This document shows, in pieces, positions 1 through 9,526 of a stretch of DNA of 64,000 nt. The notes under the pieces were generated by a model. It saw only the letters and a program-made list of their open reading frames with translations. It was not told the DNA's origin and did no database searches. The stretch's first letter is position 1, and each line of letters starts with the position of its first letter. Source of the DNA: Endotrypanum monterogeii. Taxonomy: Eukaryota; Euglenozoa; Kinetoplastea; Trypanosomatida; Trypanosomatidae. A program made the position numbers and the translations under genes. Where the stretch lies: the NCBI GenBank assembly GCA_000333855.2, contig CM007314.1:222690-286689 (forward strand), in the 5' to 3' direction.

Positions 1-555
1 TTTTTTTTTTTTTTTTTTTTTTTGGGGGTGGAAAGTGGGAGTCGGGGATCTTTTCGAAGGCATAACCCCTCCCCTGCTACAATGCCCTTCTTCTTTTTGT
101 ACTGGCGGCATGCCTGACACTAATGCCTCCGGACTCGTTATCGTATAGTTTGGGGGTAGACATTTTCGCAATGAGCCAATGAGACAGAAGTATACCTTTA
201 TGTAGGCTGCGTGTGTGTGTGTGTGTGTGTGTGTGTATCAGCTCATGTGGGGCAAGGCAGCCAACAAAAACGCATCAGTGCACGCGCTAATTGAAAAGAA
301 CGCACGGTTGTTCGCGAGTATGATGGCAATGCATGCATAGATGCAGACGGCAAGGCGTAATACCAACTCATACACAGCGGCCGCCAAGATGCAGGGGAGA
401 TCTGAACGAGAGTAGTTGCCCACCTTTTTTAGTGATAGATCCAAACGCGCATTGCCTGATATTTTCTTCGAGGCATTGCATAGCACTAGCGCTGCCATCC
501 CCGTCCGTCTACCTTCCCCCCGTGGCCCACCACACGTTTGCGGAAGGGGGTATTA
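1..555. other. Intergenic region downstream of mitochondrial RRF
   Basis: This spacer holds the 3' UTR of the recycling-factor gene and the start of the next spacer. It opens with a run of 23 T residues and has a (GT)13 microsatellite at 211-236. A minus-strand 86-codon ATG frame (238-498) with one hydrophobic stretch is present, but it has no polypyrimidine tract upstream, so I do not call it a gene. Confidence 0.6.
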
Positions 556-1422
556 CTAGCCACCAGTAGCGACATCCGACTCGTCAATACCCATCGACAT
601 CACCTCCTCTGAGAGCAACTCTAGCTCTGCCGCTTTTTCTTCGATAAAAGCGTTCGCAGTGGTGTCCACCACAGCAGAGAGCTCCTGCAGCACACCGTCA
701 TCCAGCCGTGCATCCTGCAAGACCTTCAGTGCCTTAGCCCGCGACTGTCTGACACGCTGCCGAAACGTTAAAATAATATTCTTCACCTCGGAGACCGCCT
801 TGTCACGGCGCGCAGTCGTGATGGGTGGCAGCACCACTCGTATCGTTGGGCCCTCTTTGGAGACTTGCAAAGCATTGTCAAACCGACTCACGCGTTGCAA
901 TATCGAACTGCTGAAGGATGGAGAATTTGGGGTGATCTCTATGGTTGTAGTACCTGTCTTCACCACCTGTGCAACCTTTGTGAACAACACGGTGTGACCA
1001 CCAGCCATCTCCACCTCCAACAGCTCCAAGCACTTGGCCATGTTCAGCACTTTCATGGCGCTGATGTTCGCCTTCTCCCAGGTTTTGGCAAAGATGGCCT
1101 CAAGTTCCTCAGGAAGGTCATCAGAAATCATAGTCTGTGCGTCCTGCACGAGCTGCTCGCGACTCTCGCGCTGGTCGCGCGTTTTGCCCATCCGCCGCTC
1201 AGCACGCTCCTCAAACGTCAGTCGTCGCGCATCGCCGCGATCGTTCCTTCGGACATCTTTTCGGAGCAGTGCTGATGTGGAGCACCACGAGGCCCTTGCT
1301 ATGACAAGGCTGCCGGAGAATAATACCCCAGCTGAAGTACTTGTAATTTTCGGTAGTTGAGATATGCTGCAGCTGCTCGAGGGTACCGCAACAGATGAGC
1401 GGAAGGTGACACGACGGAGCAT
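556..1422 (-). CDS. Mitochondrial ribosome recycling factor
   Basis: Predicted to split post-termination mitochondrial ribosomes together with mitochondrial EF-G, in the mitochondrial matrix. The protein is 288 aa: about 85 residues of basic, Ser/Arg-rich leader (a likely mitochondrial presequence beginning MLRRVTFRSS) precede an RRF domain at roughly 87-280. The domain shows the family signature around ITPNSPSFSSSILQRVSRFDNA, then IRVVLPPITTARR (195-206) and the Arg-rich helix RQRVRQSRAKALK (221-233), which match the bacterial LPPLTEERRK...RNVRRDAN pattern. The start is the ATG at 1422; a longer frame upstream begins only with TTG. An RRF of usual bacterial size is about 185 aa, so the excess is N-terminal leader. 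A short pyrimidine tract with AG lies about 45 nt upstream. The identification rests on motif matching by eye, but the match is good. Confidence 0.88.
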   Translation of the reverse strand: MLRRVTFRSSVAVPSSSCSISQLPKITSTSAGVLFSGSLVIARASWCSTSALLRKDVRRNDRGDARRLTFEERAERRMGKTRDQRESREQLVQDAQTMISDDLPEELEAIFAKTWEKANISAMKVLNMAKCLELLEVEMAGGHTVLFTKVAQVVKTGTTTIEITPNSPSFSSSILQRVSRFDNALQVSKEGPTIRVVLPPITTARRDKAVSEVKNIILTFRQRVRQSRAKALKVLQDARLDDGVLQELSAVVDTTANAFIEEKAAELELLSEEVMSMGIDESDVATGG

Positions 1423-2921
1423 GGCAACGGCTAAAGCGCGCAAATCGGCACGTGCGTCTGCGTTACTGTATGTGCGCAACCAATAAAACAGGGAAGTGAG
1501 GAAAGTAGAGTTCTATACACAACAGGGTGGCCATGGCATGTCGACAAGATATCAGTAGAGAAGCGTGGTTACCGCCCACCGCCAACCGTTGCAGACAGCC
1601 GAGACAGTGGGTGAAGCTACAAAGAGGAGATTAGAAGCAATATGCGTGTGTGGTGGAGGAGGAGGGATGAAAGAGTTTTCTTGTATTGAACACAAATCAA
1701 AACTCCCAAAAAATGAGGCCACTGCACACCCCTCCATCACGTCGATTTTCGGTGTGTATCGGAAATGCTTGCAAGAGAGCGTCCCTAAGACGGCTCCATG
1801 TGGCCTCGGTCTTCTCTGCTGACGCATTGTCAGCCATTTCATATGTGGATGGGATTTCCTCTTTATTTTCTTTTCGTGTTTGTTTGCTTGTGTGTGGGTG
1901 TGGGTGCGCGCGCGGCGCTCCGGATCGAAGACAAACGCACACGCTTTGCCGTGTTAAACTGTTATCGAAGTCCAAAAAAAAGAAAAAAGACGCGGGGCTG
2001 ATGCGCCGCCGCTCACTTCCAACCCCCCCCGCCTGCACTGCCACAGGTGCTGCGTGAGCTCTTCAGCCGCACACCTGACTCGTGTGTTCGTGTACCACGT
2101 ACTCTTTCTCAACTCTCCTACAGGAAGGGAAGGAATAGTGGGCCGAAGCATAACAAAGCTGCTGACCCCGCACAATCTCGACCATCACGTTGCTTTTCAC
2201 AAAAACATACGCAGATCATTACAAGTTACATCATATGAAAAAGAAAAAAAATGCGATGATGTGCGGGCAATTGTCGTCAAAAAGCCGTTGCGCTTTCGAG
2301 AAGAACAAGCAGAGAGGCAGAAAAACACGGCAGGGTAGAGAAAGGAAGGCAGAGAGACCCACATCTCCCTCCCCGAATCTTTGATGCTGCTGCTGATACA
2401 CGTCTTGGAGTAGCACCATCGATTAACGCTGACTTATATATATATATTTTCCCCGTTCGCTTCGGTGCTGCCGTGAATCGAGCCTAAAATAAAGAAGGTG
2501 AGAGAACAACCAAATAAAGAACCACGCACATGCATGCACGCACACATACTCCTCCCCCTCCCCCCCCCTCCTCTCACACACGCGCCCCCACAATCAAAAG
2601 AGGGGATTCAGAGAAGTGTGACGCCCAAAGGGAAAGATACACTCTCAGAAACACGCAGTGAAGAGGAACAACACCGCCATCGAAGACCCACCCCCACTGT
2701 TAAGAAATGTGGGAGGGAGTGTAACGAGTATCCACGGGCACCACGAAAGGAGACAAGAGAGAAAGGAGCGAGAGCAGTGAAAGCTGCGCCTAAACGCATA
2801 CGCGCGCTGCATCAGTGGTCATACAAGTGCCTAACGTAAACGGATACACCTCGCATCTGATACGGTAGAAGAAATTTTTCCCTCCTCTTGTCAAACTCAG
2901 TGGAACAACCAGCGCTGCAGC
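1423..2921. other. Intergenic region EIF4E4 to RRF
   Basis: About 1.5 kb of 3' UTR plus 5' UTR. It holds a short TA run (about 2435-2447), a pyrimidine run on the plus strand near 2550-2575 and several A-rich stretches. Open frames here are short, overlap in several frames and have biased composition; I see no supported gene. Confidence 0.55.
1466..1510 (-). promoter_or_regulatory. Candidate spliced-leader acceptor for RRF
   Basis: On the minus strand a pyrimidine-rich stretch (about 1487-1510) is followed by the first AG at 1467-1466, giving a 5' UTR of roughly 43 nt. This is inferred from the sequence pattern only. Confidence 0.35.
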
Positions 2922-4268
2922 CTAGTAGCGCCGACGGTTCTTCTTCTGCTTCTCGGCAGCTAAGGCGGCGGCGGCGTGAGAACGCTCCTGCATGACGGCA
3001 TGCGTCAAGTATGTTGTCGAGAAAGAGGCACCGAGGACGGGGTGCCAGAGGTCGGCGAGATCCTTTTGTAACGCGCCGGAATCCTTGGTGACCCACAACT
3101 CCAGCCAGTAAGCACGCTCGCGGACCTTCAAGACAACACCGTTGACAGTCTCGCGCACCGATGGAGACCACGAGTCGCCGATTGTGCGGCACAGGAGGAG
3201 CTCCCACGCCTCATCGACCTGGGCGGCAGTCACCTTCACTTTCACAATCCCTCCGTCACGGTTTGCGGCGTCCTCCCATTTGGGATCAATGCCGTCGCGG
3301 AAGAGATACAGAGTACTGAGCTGAAGTTCTGAGGGCGCGGCGATGTTGTTCAAGACCCGCCAAAATGTGGGGATGCTATCCACGCGGAAAACCAGTGTGG
3401 GGTTGTAGTCTTCCTCCTTAATGTTCTCGCCCAGCTTGGAAGGGAGGTAAAATAGACACCAGAGGTCATCCAGCATCATATCAATATTATCCTTCGCCGG
3501 GTCCTCAGAGGGGGCGAGGGCAAGCGGAGAGGGATGCGCCAACACAACTCGTGTCAGGGTACGCTGCGGCACGTAGGCTGCGGCAGCGGCATTCAAAGCA
3601 CTGCTTTTGCTAATTGCCTCAATCTCAACCGCACTTTTTATGCCCAGGCGAGAGGGCTGCATAATGGGGGAGTTGTGAAGGCTACGACGTGCTGCAGCAG
3701 TCAGCGACGTCGCGCGACCAGCCGTGTCACAAGCACCAGTCGGGGAGTTAGCAAGCTCCATGTCTGCAGTCGACGTGGGCAATGCCTCGAGCCCTCCGTC
3801 CGGGCCATTTCGCCGCCCTGGCACGAACTCGCTTGCGTTGGGGTTCATGTGGTGACGCGGGACGATGGCAGGACTAAAGCGGGTCGGCACACTGCGTGCC
3901 GCAACGGCTGGGCTACGCTCGCCTGCTGCAGTGGCAGGAGAAGACGGTGGCATATAACTCGATGCTGTGGGGGCACCGGGGGGCTTTGGATGAACAGGTG
4001 GAAGCTGAGACACAGGTTGCACAGGAGGCCGCATCCCCTTGGGCTCCTCGAACGACGAGTACCCGGGCACAAAAGAGGGATTGTAGTTATACCCTGGCAT
4101 CGGCGGCGGTGGCATGGGATGCGTAGTGTTCACGCCAGTACGGGTCACACTCATCTTTGTCTTTGCCGGAGTTGGCGACTTTGGCTGTGCCGAAGCCTGA
4201 GTCTTCCTCAGCGCAAGAGCGAAAGAAGGGCTGTACTCGGCAGCCCTCACATCGAGAGGGGCGGCCAT
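2922..4268 (-). CDS. EIF4E4: Translation initiation factor eIF4E, EIF4E4-type
   Basis: Cap-binding subunit of a trypanosomatid eIF4F-like complex, acting in cytoplasmic mRNA translation. The protein is 448 aa, about twice a canonical eIF4E, with a disordered Pro/Ser-rich N-terminus (1-260) and an eIF4E fold at about 262-440. Cap-pocket candidates are W303 (SIPTFWRVLNNI) and W331 (DPKWEDAANRDGG); other family tryptophans are W270, W355, W388 and W392. The N-terminus has three PAM2-like motifs: EYSPSFA (11-17), YNPSFVPGY (62-70) and MNPNASEFVPG (141-151). EIF4E4 of Leishmania is known to bind PABP1 through such motifs, and this plus length separates it from the shorter EIF4E3. It carries many SP/TP sites, in keeping with the known phosphorylation of this factor. 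The neighbouring AspRS gene agrees with EIF4E4 synteny as I recall it. The ATG at 4268 is confirmed in the DNA. Confidence 0.9.
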   Translation of the reverse strand: MAAPLDVRAAEYSPSFALALRKTQASAQPKSPTPAKTKMSVTRTGVNTTHPMPPPPMPGYNYNPSFVPGYSSFEEPKGMRPPVQPVSQLPPVHPKPPGAPTASSYMPPSSPATAAGERSPAVAARSVPTRFSPAIVPRHHMNPNASEFVPGRRNGPDGGLEALPTSTADMELANSPTGACDTAGRATSLTAAARRSLHNSPIMQPSRLGIKSAVEIEAISKSSALNAAAAAYVPQRTLTRVVLAHPSPLALAPSEDPAKDNIDMMLDDLWCLFYLPSKLGENIKEEDYNPTLVFRVDSIPTFWRVLNNIAAPSELQLSTLYLFRDGIDPKWEDAANRDGGIVKVKVTAAQVDEAWELLLCRTIGDSWSPSVRETVNGVVLKVRERAYWLELWVTKDSGALQKDLADLWHPVLGASFSTTYLTHAVMQERSHAAAALAAEKQKKNRRRY

Positions 4269-6861
4269 CCTGACGGGAAGTGGAAGAATCGGGTAACAGG
4301 AAAACTGATGAGGCGACGCAAACGAGCAGACACAAAAAAAATTGGGATCAGGCCGTACTCAAAGCACCAACCCGGAGATGAGGTCTGAAAGAAGAACACA
4401 CGAGACAGAAAAGAGGCGCGCTGATTTTTTATCACGTTCGGGTGGAGCTTCAATACCGAGGTATCCCTTGTTTCGTCGAGGTCTCAGAAGGAAAGGAGGA
4501 AGAGAAGCGCGAAGAAGTCACCCGACACGCGCGCTGACTGCAAATTGCGAGAATGCGCGGTCTAGCGCGAGAAGAAAATAACAAATTTCAAAGGCTGGAA
4601 GATATTAGAAGCACCAAACTATGAGGTTTCGGGAGAAGACCCTCACGAGCAGATACACGCGGCTCTCGTGTGTTTTTCTTCTTTTAATTCAATCAACCTA
4701 TAGAAAAAAAGACGACACCTTTGTCGTGCGCGTGGCGACTCTCAACTCGCGTAGCTGCGATGCAAACGAAAGCAAGAGGAGGAGATAGAGGCAAGGATGG
4801 TGAGAGATTGTGTGTGTGTGTGTGTGTGTGAGTGTGTGTGTGCATCTGCAGTCCTATACAGACATACAAGCACAGAGACATTGGCGAGCAGAGTATCGGA
4901 GGTGAGCAGAAAACATAAGAACAACCCTTGTCACTGTCTCTCCCCTTGCATGCGAGCCAAGCACCTCATCACTACCCCCCCCCATCGCCACCGCTACCGG
5001 AAACACTCTTACGAACAAAATGATGACTCGCAAGAGACCTCAGGAAGGCGGAGAAAGAGGAGCAGTGCTAAGAAAACCGGAGACGATGCCCACCTGCTTG
5101 TGCATCTATACAGTCCAACACCACAGTGAGGCCGGTTCCCACCCAAAGCTGCAAACAGCACCATGGAGACGCGCTGTGAAGAAGTGAAGAGAAAAAAATA
5201 TATGTGAAAAATTCTGGCAAGGTGAAATGAGCAAGATGAACTCAATCTCAAGACACACGCCCCCCCCCTGCTCTCTTCCTCCGAGAATAAATGTGTGCAT
5301 ATGGGTGTGTGTCAGGAAATCCATTGCCAGATCACTCAAATATGATATATATTCGCAGCACGCGAATCCGAAACAGAAAAGGGTGACGAGGAAAGCTCAG
5401 TGGTACAAGAAGACTAAAATACGCTGTTTTGGTTAGCCAGTACCAAAGGGTACTGAGAAAATACAATTCCGAATAATATGAGGGACTGGGGGCAGTGGGT
5501 CGAATCACCCACAGATCCATCACCCCTTCGCTTCTTCGTCAACACGTGTCAATGACAACACAAACCACCCGCGTATGTTCCCTCCCCAAGCGTTTCCCTC
5601 CAGCTTTCATATCTCCGCAATCCTGCTCTCGAGATTTACCGGCACACGTGTCTCGGAACACACCTGTACCTACCTATCTCCTTCTGCGCACCCCCTCTAC
5701 TTGTTTCGGCTCGATAAAGCGTTGCTGATGCCTCCCCCCGTCCCCACTCCCAGAGACCCACAGAAACACTTGCCTTTCACGTCTGCAACAGGTCCGGTGG
5801 GCAACAGGAGAATATCAGCTAAAAGGAGACAAAGGACTTTGTGTGCGTAAACCGCGTTCCCACCCCCCCCCAATATCGAGCAGAACCTTTGCGCGACTTA
5901 CCCCAAGCCAACTCGCCGTCTCCCTCGAGATACACCCCCTACCTCGCCGACGCTAAGTGAGTCTGAAAGCAAACCAGATTATGCGCCATTGACTCAGCGA
6001 TGCCTTAGTGCCTTACGTCTCTTTCCCTCCCATCATCACAGCCAACTTCTTTGTGTGTGGCTGTGGGTGTTTGTACGTGTTGTTGAAAGGAAATGAGGGA
6101 TTCTTTGCTGCTCACCTACAGAATCAGCGTGTGTCTCACACATCGAACGGCACACCTGAGTCATCAGGTCGGATTGAAAATCAAAAGAAGAGTAAGCTAT
6201 GAAAAAAGAGAAAGGGGGCGGGGGGCCGGCGCCGTGGACTCCACACCATTCCACAAAATGTGGATATGTGTACAGGTTCAGATGAGGGCACCAAAAAAAA
6301 AAAAGGAAAAGGGGAAAAAAATGGAAGTGCCTCGGGTGGAAACACTCATCTCATCACGCACACCTCTGTTGCAACGGGAGACATTTGTGGAGGAGAAAAA
6401 AGGAGAGAAGTGTACGCCAGGTGAAGAAGCGTGCACAAGAGCGATCATGAGAGTCAGGTACACGACATATGGGCAAGGCTGCCGCATCTTCGCTGTATCA
6501 CGCACTACTCCACGGTGTGGCAATCCCACGCAAGCACTAGCACAACTACCTTGTACAATGTCGTGTATATGTCTCTCAGGTGCCTTGCAACATGTTTCGA
6601 AGAAAACACACCCTCAAAAACAAGTTCCGTCATCTACCATCCGATCTGTCGGCATGCCTCTCCCCCTCCATCATCTCCTATTCACACCGTACAGACCCGC
6701 AGACCTCTCGACTGTGCACTACCACGTACAGAGAGTGAGCGGCAAAAGGTGTGGGAGGGCACGCAGAACACCCTGCATCTACCCACATCGACGATACACC
6801 AAAAAATGAAAGCCGAGAAATATGAATACCGACAAAACCAAGCGAAGATGCACTGGTGCCT
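4269..6861. other. Intergenic region AspRS to EIF4E4
   Basis: About 2.6 kb. It contains a GT-rich microsatellite (about 4809-4842), A/G-rich plus-strand stretches that are pyrimidine tracts on the transcribed strand, and more complex sequence at about 5480-5850 and 6420-6760. The longest open frame (plus strand, 6093-6809) is antisense to the transcription unit and low in complexity in its first half; I see no supported gene. Confidence 0.5.
4483..4520 (-). promoter_or_regulatory. Candidate spliced-leader acceptor for EIF4E4
   Basis: The minus strand shows a strong tract, CTTCTCTTCCTCCTTTCC, followed by the first AG at 4484-4483. This would give a 5' UTR of about 215 nt. Inferred from pattern only. 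Confidence 0.45.
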
Positions 6862-8511
6862 TTATGGCGTCGTGCGCTGCGGATCGCGAGGGAATAGTGA
6901 CGCAAGGCGCACATTGCTCAGCCCAAGGTAGAGCATAACCACCCGCTCCAGCCCAACGCCGAAACCACCGTGCGGCCACGCACCGAGACGGAATGAGTCC
7001 ACATACTCCTTGATTGGCGTGAGATCGACGTTCAGCATCTTGGCGCGTGCGAGTAGCATATCCGGGTCGTGAATACGCTGCGCACCACTGGAAATCTCCT
7101 CACCACGAATGAACATGTCATACGAGTTGGTGAAACGCGTGTCGTCTTTGCACTCCATCGTGTAGAATGGACGCACGGCGGACGGAAAGCGGTCTGAGAT
7201 AAAAAAGTCGGTGCCATAGCGCTCCTTCACCAACTTGCCAAGTAATTTCTCATTCGTAGTGTTGATGTCGTCAGTCGGCGCCAACTTCTCCTCGAGCACA
7301 GTGTTCAGCAGCTCAATGCAGTGCATGTAATTAATGCGCAGCATACGCATATCCATGTTGAGCACACGCGCCTGATACTTGTCCGTCGGTTCGACACCCT
7401 CGGAGATGATGCCAACGCCGACCTCCTTCACCACCTCGGGACTAATTCTCCAGACGAGAGGCTCGAATGGATACTGCTGGCAAACGTCCTTCAGCTCAAT
7501 GGTGTTCGTGGCAAGGTGATCAAAAATGTAATTGAAGAGACTCTCAGCGACGTCCAGTACCTCGTAGTAATGTTCAGTGATGCGCATCTCCACATCCAAC
7601 CCAACGAACTCCGTCAGGTGGCGGTGGGTGTTGCTGTTCTCCGAGCGGAACACCGGTCCCACCTCGAACACGCGGGGGATATCGCCTTGTAGCACCATCT
7701 GCTTGTACAACTGTGGCGACTGAGCAAGGTAGGCAAAGCGGTTGAAGTAGTTCAGCTGGAACACGTTTGCGCCACCCTCGCTCGGCGCGTTGATGATTTT
7801 CGGTGAATGAATCTCCCAGAAGTCGTTGTCGATAAGAAACTGTCTGAAATATTGACACACGCGAGACTGGAGGCGGAATATCGCACTAGACGCGGGGGTG
7901 CGTAGGTCCAACCAGCGACTGTTCAGACGCGTGTCAAAGTTCACCTTCGCCCCTTCCTCCGATTCCCTTCGGTTCGCATCCTCTAGCGTGAAGGGTAGAG
8001 TGCGCAACGACTCCGACACCGTATGAATCCTCCTCACTTTTAGTTCAATATTTGAGTGCGAAGTCGAGGTGATGGGCTGCTCCACCCTGCATACATCAGC
8101 CTCCACATCGACAATCGACTCAGTCGGGATCTGCCCCATGAAGTCAACCATCTCCTTCGGCACATCATCCCCGACGGCAGCCATAGCCTGCACCGAGTCG
8201 CTCCCGTCGCGCAGCACCATGAATGCCATTTTGCCCTTCTTGCGCGTCGTCGACACACGGGCACGGATGACAACCGTTTTGTCTACCAGCTCCGGCTGCG
8301 ACAGGATCGCCACGGGTACGTGCACATGTGACTGGTACGCCGTTGATTGCACCAGCGGTGCGGCACCGAAGAAGTCTTTGTATTTCTCCAGAAGAGCTGC
8401 CTTTTCCCCGGCGCGGGCCTTCTCCTCAGCCAAGCGTGCCGCCTTACGGGCCACTTTGTCACTCATCTTTTTCGCACCTGGCGCCTCGACATCAGCGTGG
8501 GTGGAGCTCAT
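6862..8511 (-). CDS. Aspartyl-tRNA synthetase, cytosolic type
   Basis: Class IIb synthetase that charges tRNA-Asp with aspartate for cytosolic translation. From the ATG at 8511 the protein is 549 aa: a Lys/Ala-rich N-terminal helix (about 15-45), an OB-fold anticodon-binding domain (about 60-190, with VVIRARVSTTRKKGKMAFMV) and a catalytic core. Motif 2 is FRSENSNTHRHLTEFVG near residue 290 and motif 3 is GFGVGLERVVMLYLGL near residue 520; the aspartate-site stretch QSPQLYKQM is present. The form lacks the GAD insertion of bacterial enzymes, so it is the archaeal/eukaryotic type. Trypanosomatids are known to have a second, mitochondrial AspRS; the absence of a clear presequence here favours the cytosolic copy. 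A 19-residue upstream extension begins with TTG and crosses a TA repeat, so it was rejected. Confidence 0.95.
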   Translation of the reverse strand: MSSTHADVEAPGAKKMSDKVARKAARLAEEKARAGEKAALLEKYKDFFGAAPLVQSTAYQSHVHVPVAILSQPELVDKTVVIRARVSTTRKKGKMAFMVLRDGSDSVQAMAAVGDDVPKEMVDFMGQIPTESIVDVEADVCRVEQPITSTSHSNIELKVRRIHTVSESLRTLPFTLEDANRRESEEGAKVNFDTRLNSRWLDLRTPASSAIFRLQSRVCQYFRQFLIDNDFWEIHSPKIINAPSEGGANVFQLNYFNRFAYLAQSPQLYKQMVLQGDIPRVFEVGPVFRSENSNTHRHLTEFVGLDVEMRITEHYYEVLDVAESLFNYIFDHLATNTIELKDVCQQYPFEPLVWRISPEVVKEVGVGIISEGVEPTDKYQARVLNMDMRMLRINYMHCIELLNTVLEEKLAPTDDINTTNEKLLGKLVKERYGTDFFISDRFPSAVRPFYTMECKDDTRFTNSYDMFIRGEEISSGAQRIHDPDMLLARAKMLNVDLTPIKEYVDSFRLGAWPHGGFGVGLERVVMLYLGLSNVRLASLFPRDPQRTTP

Positions 8512-9526
8512 GGGTGCCGTGTTGTCTCCAAGTATATATATATATATTTTTGAGGTGGAGGGATGCAAGTTACGTAATACCGATTAACGCTGATTTGTTT
8601 TAAACAAATTTGCCAATTCCGATTGAGCCTTTGGGTTACGGGAAGTGGACTATATATGTGTGTGTCTGTGTTTGCGTGTGTGTGTGTGTGTGTGTGTGTA
8701 TCCAAGAGTGAGGAAGCTATCGGAGCACACAAAGTGTGACGCACATACGTTCGGAAGCAGAGGTATAGGAAAGGTAAGGGGGCAGAAGAGTGAGCACAGA
8801 TGAAGGCGAGAGGTTTGCTGGAGTGGACGTACCCCCATTTCACCTCTGAAACAAAATAGACCACCGTCAGGCGGTGTAAATTGTAGACTTGGGACGAGCA
8901 GCTGTATGTGTAGACAACACACCCTCCCCCTCTTACCCCTGCTGCTGAGAGCGAGAACCTTCAGAAAAATACAGCACCTCACGTGGTTGCAGTGTGTGGA
9001 CCTGATGTCGCCTTGATGATCTGCGCGTGTTCTCATAACCCTCCTCTCCATCATCCGTATCAGGAATACAACAAGAAGTACGCCCGCCAACGGTGTACCA
9101 GCATGTGTGGGGGGGAGAGAAATAGAAGGAGGGAGGAGGCCATAATCATCTGCTCACCACAACATTGCGCATGTGCGGCTGAGGGGTGTGTTGCCTGGAG
9201 ACACAACCACAAGTAAATTATGCCTTTTCATTGATGCGGAAACTCTGTGAATCAGAACGGCCGATGGTCAACGTACCGCAGTACATCACCAGGCGTGAAT
9301 GGGGCAAAGGAGGGAATGCAGTAGGAACCCCCACATTGTCCTCTACCCAGGAAATCGCAATGGAGGAAAGATTGTTGTGTACCCGCGGGGCTGCTCTGTT
9401 CCTGTGTGGAGGGATTCCCTGAGCAGCAACACACACGCTCACCCCCGTGCCTCCTGCCAGCCCAACGAGCTTCCCCGATTCCCCCACCCTGCTCCTGACA
9501 AAGATGATGTACAACGCGTCTCGGTG
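8512..9526. other. Intergenic region downstream of gene at 9,527
   Basis: About 1 kb with a TA run (8533-8549) just upstream of the AspRS start and a GT microsatellite (about 8657-8700). On the minus strand the frame of the upstream gene stays open for 102 codons after its TGA, ending at a TAA at 9218 (see findings). The stretch at about 9280-9340 faintly resembles the inverted repeat elements at 49 and 60 kb. Confidence 0.5.

Noticed and set aside
238..498. 86-codon minus-strand ATG frame with a hydrophobic segment after the RRF gene
   Set aside because: No pyrimidine tract or AG suitable for trans-splicing just upstream, and mixed codon use; left as a remote possibility.
6093..6809. 238-codon plus-strand ATG frame in the AspRS-EIF4E4 spacer
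   Set aside because: Antisense to the transcription unit, Lys/Glu run from an A/G-rich tract, and no recognisable domain or codon bias.
2420..8593. 13-nt word CGATTAACGCTGA present at 2,420 and 8,581 near TA runs
   Set aside because: Exact 13-mer matches are expected many times by chance in a 64-kb window.
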